A DNA stretch of 51,468 nt from the NCBI GenBank assembly GCA_000333855.2, contig CM007336.1, positions 491,471 to 542,938 on the forward strand, read 5' to 3'. Below, piece by piece: positions 45,782-51,468 of the stretch; the stretch's first letter is position 1, and each line of letters starts with the position of its first letter. The stretch comes from Endotrypanum monterogeii (lineage: Eukaryota > Euglenozoa > Kinetoplastea > Trypanosomatida > Trypanosomatidae). The notes under the pieces are model-generated. The model did no database searches. It was not told the DNA's origin and was given only the letters and a program-made list of their open reading frames with translations. A program made the position numbers and the translations under genes.

Positions 45782-46645
45782 TCAGCACGCCTCGTTGTCT
45801 TCCCGCAGCCACTCTTCCTCGAAGCCGTGGAGCAGCAGACTTACAACTGCCGCCGCCGACATACCACGGTCACCTACGCGGATGCTCGACACTTCCCCTG
45901 GTCGGGCGTAGTCGACAGAGACGTCACCGCGTGACATGCCACCGACGATGAAGGCGAACGGCTGAAACTGCCGTCGCTCGGCGGCTTTGCGCTGCGACCT
46001 CGCAAACGCTTCCGTGCCAACCTCAGCCGCTGTTGCATCCAATGTCCCGCTTGTGCTCGACGTCAGGCGCCGACGGGCGAGACTGATCTTCCGCTCTGTA
46101 CACTGCTCGTCTAGCGCGTCCGCTGAGTATCCGCAGGTGGCAGCGAACTCAAAAGGGTCAATGAGATCGCCGTCTTTTTCTACACGAATGAGTCGCGTGC
46201 CTGCTGGGATGTGATCCGTGATGGGGTTGCCCACCACCCGCATGAGGGAGAGGTAGCCGGTGCTCGCCCGCACCTTGAGCTTAAAGAGTACCGAGACCAT
46301 CATTTTCTCGAAAAGTCGAATGTTCCGCGGCACCCGCAGACGGGGATCGACCGCGATGCAGACCTGCTTCTTGGTGCGCAGGAACACCTCCAGCATACCT
46401 GCCCGGTTCAAGGCGGAGTCTTGGAGATGCAGCAAGCATTGGTGTACCACATCAGGACGCCAATCTGCAGGGTCCTGATTGTGGCGTGCGTGGTAGGCAC
46501 GGTGACGATCGCTCAACAGCTCGAACCCGCGGTCTGTCTGAATTGTCTGCAGCGGACAGTGCTCGAGAATGACAATAACACGTTTCCAGCGCTCCCTCTC
46601 CTCAGCGCTGCGGGGCAACCGCGCCGATTTCTGAGCATATTCCAT
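45782..46645 (-). CDS. EMG1: EMG1/NEP1, 18S rRNA pseudouridine N1-methyltransferase
   Basis: A 287-residue SPOUT-class methyltransferase that methylates a hypermodified pseudouridine of 18S rRNA and is needed for small-subunit assembly in the nucleolus. Family motifs seen: VILEHCPLQT (25-34), RPDVVHQCLLHLQDS (63-77), LNRAGMLEVFLRT (79-91), VDPRLRVPR (99-107), NPITDHIPAGT (140-150) and the SAM-binding knot segment FIVGGMSRGDVSVDY (232-246). The C-terminal helix ends in LLLHGFEEEW. Compared with human EMG1, about 50 extra residues sit before the knot (about 158-227), rich in Arg, Ser and Thr. The start is the ATG at 46643-46645, right after a CTAG acceptor-like site. Confidence 0.95.
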   Translation of the reverse strand: MEYAQKSARLPRSAEERERWKRVIVILEHCPLQTIQTDRGFELLSDRHRAYHARHNQDPADWRPDVVHQCLLHLQDSALNRAGMLEVFLRTKKQVCIAVDPRLRVPRNIRLFEKMMVSVLFKLKVRASTGYLSLMRVVGNPITDHIPAGTRLIRVEKDGDLIDPFEFAATCGYSADALDEQCTERKISLARRRLTSSTSGTLDATAAEVGTEAFARSQRKAAERRQFQPFAFIVGGMSRGDVSVDYARPGEVSSIRVGDRGMSAAAVVSLLLHGFEEEWLREDNEAC

Positions 46646-46648
46646 TGT

Positions 46649-46692
46649 CTAGCGTGAGGGGAGCGAGGTGTGTGTGGTGGGGGGGGGGGCAC
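46649..46692 (-). promoter_or_regulatory. Predicted trans-splice acceptor, EMG1
   Basis: The minus strand reads a long C-run and CA/CT tract, then CTCCCCTCACGCTAG with the AG at 46649-46650. The ATG follows after 3 bases, so the leader beyond the spliced-leader sequence would be very short. Confidence 0.4.
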
Positions 46693-47098
46693 AGACTTTT
46701 CCTTTTTTTCTTTACTCAAATGCCAGTCGCCACCAGTAACGCACCTTCCTCGCTGTGGGGCTTGGGTGGAGGACGGCACCAATGCAGTGTGTTCTCAGAA
46801 CACACAAAAGGTGAGACTTGTGCGTTGGGTAGACGGAAAGGAAGGGGGAAGGAGGAGGAATGATGATGACAGTGATAGAAAACAGGAACAGGCCAAGAAT
46901 AAGACGGGGACGAACCCCCCCTCCTCCGAAAACAAAAGAGAGAGGGGAGCGGAAACGCCGCGCAAGTACAAGCGCGGTCCTACACCCTTGGAGAACATTT
47001 GACTGGGTCGACATGAAATATTTTCTCTCCGAGAAAATAAAGGAAGCTTCTGACGGCGATTGTCGTCGTCAAGTGAAACATACTGGCAGATACAGAAG

Positions 47099-47143
<45 letters not shown>

Positions 47144-47254
47144 AATCACAGAATCACAAGCGTGACCCCCCACCCCATGGAAGCTTCAAGCCCTTGGCAA
47201 GAGGGGGTTAACCTAGCTGACCGAGTGGTGTGGGTTCATCACTGGGGTACACGA
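46693..47254. other. Intergenic region, BET3 to EMG1
   Basis: About 560 bases, expected to be BET3 3'UTR. The main feature is a CA array at 47101-47141. No gene supported. Confidence 0.75.
47101..47141. repeat. (CA)n microsatellite
   Basis: About 19 CA units after a CACATA start. Confidence 0.9.
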
Positions 47255-47839
47255 CTAGTTTCGCTCTACCTGAAAGGTGTCGCGCTCCCGCCCTTTGAAG
47301 TGAAGGACTATTTCGTTCTTGGAGTCACCACGCAGCTTGTCACGTGAGAAACGCGCCTCTGTCTGTAGTCCCACAAGACTCAGCGCACCAGTGATGACGC
47401 CGCAGATGAGGTTTGAATACCACAGGTGTTCCCCCAGGGGTCCGTCCGGCGGCTCTACGAACAGAGAAAGCGGATTTTCCTGAAATCCGATAGCGAAGGT
47501 GTCCGCTGCGTCCTTGACCTGCGTCACCTCCGCACTCACACCGAGGAACATGCGGAGGCCAACGAGAGCGACACCCTCGGCGGCCTGGTGGAAACTCCGG
47601 CACGGAGGGGCGCCACTGTACACACTGTACTCCTCTATCAGTCGAGCACCGATACGGTGGCCCATGTTATATAATTGCTGGTTCACCTGCTCCACATCGT
47701 CTTCCTGCGTGAGCTCCTCGACCATTTGCTGCACAAGGGCGCCGTACGTGAGAGCCAAGAAATCGGCGCTTACCTTGGCATTGTTGTCGAAGGCTGCATC
47801 GCCCAGCTGAGCAGCAGTCGGACGAGCAGAGGTGGACAT
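47255..47839 (-). CDS. BET3: BET3 (TRAPPC3), TRAPP complex subunit
   Basis: A 194-residue core subunit of the TRAPP tethering complex, which activates Rab1/Ypt1 in ER-to-Golgi traffic. Family sequence is clear along the length: LALTYGALVQQMVEE (28-42), QQLYNMGHRIGARLIEEY (54-71), FHQAAEGVALVGLRMFLGV, ENPLSLFVEPPD, LWYSNLICGVITGALSLV and EARFSRDKLRGD. Cys80 (APPCRSF) lies where the mammalian protein has its buried S-palmitoylated cysteine. The length fits the family (about 180), with a slightly longer polar N-terminus. The start is the ATG at 47837-47839. An AG follows a mixed pyrimidine tract a few bases upstream. Confidence 0.96.
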   Translation of the reverse strand: MSTSARPTAAQLGDAAFDNNAKVSADFLALTYGALVQQMVEELTQEDDVEQVNQQLYNMGHRIGARLIEEYSVYSGAPPCRSFHQAAEGVALVGLRMFLGVSAEVTQVKDAADTFAIGFQENPLSLFVEPPDGPLGEHLWYSNLICGVITGALSLVGLQTEARFSRDKLRGDSKNEIVLHFKGRERDTFQVERN

Positions 47840-48831
47840 ATAACTGTCGCGGAGCCAGGTAGGGGTAAAGCACTAAGGAGTGCACGTGCTCGGGGCGTAT
47901 TGTCAGAGAACTGAAAGAGGGGGAGAAGGGGCAAGGGTAAGGGTGGTCTTTTTTATCGTTTCGCTTTTCCCGGAAGGTGCGCTTCTCTGCGAAGCGCACT
48001 GGTGCACCTCTCTGTGTGCGTGCCTGCGTTTCCATGCCTCGCTAACAGGCTCACTCCCAGCGGGTTTTGTTCAGCCTGGTGCCAAGCAAAAGACGAGGGT
48101 CATCAAAAAGAACAGAGGTATTACGTTCAGTGTGAAGCAACTCGTTCAGGCATAAATGTCTTCACACACCGCAACGTAAAGATCAAAGGATTTCCGCTGC
48201 TTATGCATCAGGTGAAACACGACCAGACGGGAGCCTCCATATCGCCTTGCCACCTCATTTACCAGCTGCGGACTTTGAACAAGAGTTCACCCTAGTTGCC
48301 CCGTGTACATACACACACACACACATATATATATATATGTATAATTCATGTAAAGAAATATTGATTGTGCGTTGGCGCTTTCATTTTTCATTCGTCCCCT
48401 CTTCAAGGTCAGTACCTCACCCCACCCACGAAAAAAAAAGGAAACGAGATCGGGACGACATGGCGCCGCCAGACCCCAGGTGGTGGGGAAGGGAAGGGGC
48501 GGGAAAATAAAGAAGGTCCATAAAGAAATGCCTGCGCATCCTTTAAAAGAGCGCATCAGGAGATACCACGTGAACACATCCCCCCACCCTCATCAACAAC
48601 AACAAAAAAAGGAGATGACCCCCCCCCCAAAAAAAAAGCGGAAAGAAGTCGTCGTGTACATCAGTTGAGGAAGTTCAACACATTCACGCGTTGCCGGCGC
48701 ACAGCTGCGACCGCAAAAAAAAAAAAACAGAGGGCTGCACGTCGCCTAGGGGGAAGGGAAGGGGAGGGGGGGGGGGCGGCGTTCCGAACGACCGGCGCAT
48801 GGAAATGCGACAGGAACAAAAGCCTCATCAC
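47840..48831. other. Intergenic region, DRC-like gene to BET3
   Basis: About 1 kb, expected to hold the 3'UTR of the coiled-coil protein mRNA and the BET3 splice site. It has a compound CA/TA array (48310-48339), A and C homopolymers near 48601-48640 and a G9 block near 48768-48776. No gene supported. Confidence 0.75.
48310..48339. repeat. Compound (CA)n(TA)n microsatellite
   Basis: About 7 CA units followed by about 7 TA units. Confidence 0.85.
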
Positions 48832-50400
48832 TTACTTTTTGCTGCCTTTTTTCTTGCGCTTTTTGGTGCTCTTCTCCATGTCCCGCTCCACCTGCACGCG
48901 AGCGATGAAGGCGCGGTAGTAAGCCTGAATAACACGGGCGTTTTGTTCGTGGCTCTCGCGAATAACTTGGGAGTGCTCCTGCCGTTGCTCTGACACCTTC
49001 ATCTCCCAGGCGTGCTCCTCACGCTCCTTTTGCAGCCTCTCTACCGTCTCCTCTAGACGGACCACGCGCTCCGTGTCCTCTTCGGTTTCTTTAGTGAACT
49101 GCCGCATTGCTGCCTCGAGCAAGGCGCTCTGGGCATCGTACTCGGTAATGGCCCCGCTTACCGCCGCCTCGCGCTTCGTGCGGTTGGAACGCAGCGTGTT
49201 CAGCTCGTCCTGCGCCTTAATCTGTACTTTCTCCAGCCGACTCGCCATCTCGTCGGCCTTCTGTCGGTGCGCCTCTAGTTGCTGCTTTAGTGAAGATCGG
49301 CGGTTTTCCTGCAGCGCCTTTTGCATCTTCTGAAACGCCTCCAACTCAACATCTGCTGCTCGCTGTGTGTAGCGTAACTCGTTTTCGAGGGCGTCGATCT
49401 CGCTATCGAGGTTCGCCACCTCACGCTGACGGGCGGTCTTCACCTCGAGGTAGCGTTGGTTCAATACCTGGACGTCTGCTGTGCCTGCCTGATCTCTGTT
49501 CACTGCGTCATGGAGAAGTTGGTAGCGATGGATGTCCTCGTTCACAGTCGACTTGTAGCGTAGATGTATGAGCTGACTTAGCGTAACGACAAGCCTGCGC
49601 AAGTGGTCCATCCCCTCGTCCAGCATACCGGACTTGTACGCGGGCGCGAATGTTGTGGAGTCTGGCATCTCAGACGGGGAGATAGGTTGTTTCGATTCGG
49701 CTTGGGAAGGAAGACGCTGCATGTACAGGTTCTTCAAATAGTACTTGAACATGTCACCGTACCCACCGTCGCGGAGTGTGTCGATGAGCGCACGAGTGCT
49801 CAGATGGTGCGCCTGAAGGTCTGCAGCATTCACAGAGCCGGTCGTGGTTACCACGGAAAGCAGGTCACGCTCGAGCTGCGCATAGTCGCTCACCTGCAGC
49901 ACCGCTTCGTTATCGTCGTTATCAGTTGGATCTCCGTATTGACTGGCCGCGTACACGAAGCATGCCGCCTTCACTCCTTTCGGGCGCTCTTGATCAGCTG
50001 GATCAGAAAAACCCGCAGTTCCGTGGAGCGCGCCGGACGTGGTGGTGTTGCGCTGTTCGTCTACCTCTGCCCACGAGCTGAGCGAGCTGGTGCTACTACT
50101 GCCCCCGCTGCTCGAGGGCACAGAGGTCATCGCTACCCTCGAATACGCCCCCACTATAGGTTCTTCGCGCGCGTCTTGCTTCCTCCTTGCCGCCGCCTCC
50201 TCCCGTTTGGCAACGTGCTCCTCGTAGCGATGCAGGTACATCGTCGTCTCGCTTTGAGTCGCCGCCACAACCGTCTCATCGCGAACCCACGAGGAAAACT
50301 CTTCAGGCAAAAAAGTCAAAATGTTGAGTTCCCCCACGAGATCTCTCAGGACGTCCTCCACCTTTGCGGCCTCCCGCCGCGTCATGATATCCATGTCCAT
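48832..50400 (-). CDS. Coiled-coil IQ-motif protein, likely axonemal DRC9/DRC10-like
   Basis: A 522-residue protein from the ATG at 50398-50400. The N-terminal part is helical with acidic and Ser-rich linkers. About 290-480 forms a long charged coiled coil rich in Glu, Arg, Lys and Gln. An IQ-type calmodulin-binding motif (VIQAYYRAFIARVQVER, 490-506) follows, and the protein ends in a basic KKRKKKGSKK tail. This layout matches the IQ-containing subunits of the nexin-dynein regulatory complex (IQCG/DRC9, IQCD/DRC10) of motile flagella. I cannot decide which from sequence alone. The open frame extends upstream through a repeated Thr-His stretch encoded by a CA array, which is leader or intergenic sequence and not protein. 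Confidence 0.85.
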   Translation of the reverse strand: MDMDIMTRREAAKVEDVLRDLVGELNILTFLPEEFSSWVRDETVVAATQSETTMYLHRYEEHVAKREEAAARRKQDAREEPIVGAYSRVAMTSVPSSSGGSSSTSSLSSWAEVDEQRNTTTSGALHGTAGFSDPADQERPKGVKAACFVYAASQYGDPTDNDDNEAVLQVSDYAQLERDLLSVVTTTGSVNAADLQAHHLSTRALIDTLRDGGYGDMFKYYLKNLYMQRLPSQAESKQPISPSEMPDSTTFAPAYKSGMLDEGMDHLRRLVVTLSQLIHLRYKSTVNEDIHRYQLLHDAVNRDQAGTADVQVLNQRYLEVKTARQREVANLDSEIDALENELRYTQRAADVELEAFQKMQKALQENRRSSLKQQLEAHRQKADEMASRLEKVQIKAQDELNTLRSNRTKREAAVSGAITEYDAQSALLEAAMRQFTKETEEDTERVVRLEETVERLQKEREEHAWEMKVSEQRQEHSQVIRESHEQNARVIQAYYRAFIARVQVERDMEKSTKKRKKKGSKK

Positions 50401-50404
50401 CTTG

Positions 50405-50432
50405 CTAATGAGAAGCAAAAAAAAGAAGCAGG
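50405..50432 (-). promoter_or_regulatory. Predicted trans-splice acceptor, DRC-like gene
   Basis: The minus strand reads TGCTTCTTTTTTTTGCTTCT then CATTAG, with the AG at 50405-50406, 4 bases before the ATG. A strong pyrimidine tract. Confidence 0.55.
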
Positions 50433-50470
50433 TACAAGCGCAGCAGATGAGGCAAAAACAAAAAAAGGAG

Positions 50471-50512
<42 letters not shown>

Positions 50513-51468
50513 CAGCTACAGCTGAATGGTGGGGAGTAAAATGGATGTGCAAGGCAGCGACGGAGGAGTAAATCTGATGCAAGTACAGTTGGTGGCACAC
50601 CTGTCACGCATGAGGAACAGACGCACACAAGTCCGTCTCTTTCCCTTCCCTCCTTTTTTTTTTTTCACCGCATAGTGCTACCCAACTTCACTCAATGTGA
50701 AAAGGAAAGTCCCCCAGGACAGGAAAGGGGGTGCGGGAGGGCAAGGGGGGAGGGCGTGGTATAGCACGAAGAGGCAGACACCTGGAGAAAAGGGAAGAAT
50801 GCACAACATGTTCGAGCTTGACTCACTCCAGTCATTTTTGACTACGAATACACCCCCCCCTCCTCCTCTTTGAGCGGGGGTCCTTGTCGTTTATCTCCCA
50901 TCCGACACACGCCCTTGTAGGCACACCACCTCTCCTTCTTTTGTATGTTTTGTGCCCAACGCTACCTGCTGTCTCGGCACCGCCGACAATGAGGATGCAC
51001 GTTACGGGGGAGAGGGGGAGGGAGGAGGAGACACACAGGGGGATAAAGAAGGGAAACTATACAAAATCTTCTAATTATGTATATGTATATACATATATAT
51101 ACACATACATACACAAAAAATATATATACGTACATGCATACACGTCTACACAATATGTGTTTATATTATATATTATATATAATATAAACTTATATTGGTG
51201 TATCAGCAGTGTCTCTACTTTTCCTTTTGTGCCTCTCCCCCTTCACCACCAATCCCCATCTCTGTTTGTTGTGTGCTGCGAATGAGGGAGGAGGGGGGAG
51301 GCGGGAGGGTCATTTGACTTCGTGATGTTGCGTGGCGGAATGAACTTCACATGGCCGGGGGGGGGGGGCAAAGAGGGGGACAGAGGAGGGGAGCGGAAGA
51401 CTTGGGTGTTAGATAAGCACGCAACCGTCAGACTGTAAAAAAAAAAAAAAAACTCGTTTACGACCTTA
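50433..51468. other. Right-end non-coding region
   Basis: About 1 kb without a supported gene. It contains a T12 run near 50655-50666, a TA/TATG-rich stretch at 51076-51196, a G13 run near 51357-51369 and an A17 run near 51436-51452. It probably belongs to the 3'UTR of a gene beyond the window. Confidence 0.7.
50473..50509. repeat. (GT)n microsatellite
   Basis: About 18 GT units, just upstream of the DRC-like gene splice signal. Confidence 0.9.

Noticed and set aside
49603..50571. Plus-strand open frame of 322 codons
   Set aside because: It is antisense to the DRC-like coiled-coil gene, shows no family sequence and ends in a repeat-encoded Val-Cys stretch.
50401..50628. 76-codon extension of the DRC-like protein
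   Set aside because: It is encoded by a CA array and a T-rich tract, and the predicted splice acceptor at 50405 lies after it.
1..51468. tRNA, rRNA, CRISPR array or transposon
   Set aside because: None was seen by eye on either strand. The dense repeats are simple microsatellites, and no transposase or reverse transcriptase sequence is present.

Overview
The window comes from a trypanosomatid flagellate, most likely a Leishmania-type species (Leishmaniinae). The support is fourfold. All recognisable genes lie on one strand (minus), in intron-free reading frames. Most starts are preceded by a pyrimidine tract and an AG, as expected for spliced-leader trans-splicing. The non-coding gaps are long and full of microsatellites. 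The two cytochrome c copies carry the single-cysteine AxxCH haem site found in Euglenozoa. The species cannot be fixed from the sequence alone.

The window reads as part of one polycistronic unit transcribed from right to left. In transcription order it holds: a coiled-coil IQ-motif protein resembling axonemal DRC9/DRC10 (48832-50400); the TRAPP subunit BET3 (47255-47839); the 18S rRNA pseudouridine methyltransferase EMG1/NEP1 (45782-46645); an OTU-family cysteine protease with a very large insertion and a broken frame (40559-42960, possibly from 43457); the BBSome-linked GTPase ARL6/BBS3 (38375-38923); a small Sm-like protein resembling NAA38 (36425-36748); a membrane-anchored FAAH-like amidase (32168-33970); the RNA polymerase I largest subunit (24500-29971); an unidentified 3691-residue protein with a mitochondrial-type N-terminus (11319-22394); a leucine-rich-repeat protein (5811-9557, possibly from 9688); and two identical cytochrome c genes (2903-3247 and 125-469).

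The genes do not form a functional operon. They are housekeeping and flagellar functions sharing a transcription unit: ribosome production (RPA1, EMG1), membrane traffic (BET3, ARL6), flagellum (ARL6, the DRC-like protein) and respiration (cytochrome c). Control would act mainly through the untranslated regions. The two cytochrome c copies share only 5'UTR plus coding sequence and differ completely in their 3' flanks.

The non-coding gaps (0.6-2.5 kb) hold (TA)n, (CA/TG)n, (GA)n and G-run repeats and no RNA genes that I could recognise. A 52-base N gap sits inside a (TA)n tract at 30667-30718. Up to four single-base frame breaks at short homopolymers or GC runs (near 9557-9564, 42217-42227, 42995-43000 and 43208-43212) suggest either assembly errors or real gene decay. 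The most unusual biology is the OTU domain split by an insert of about 470 residues, an ARL6 lacking the usual switch II glutamine, and the giant unidentified protein.
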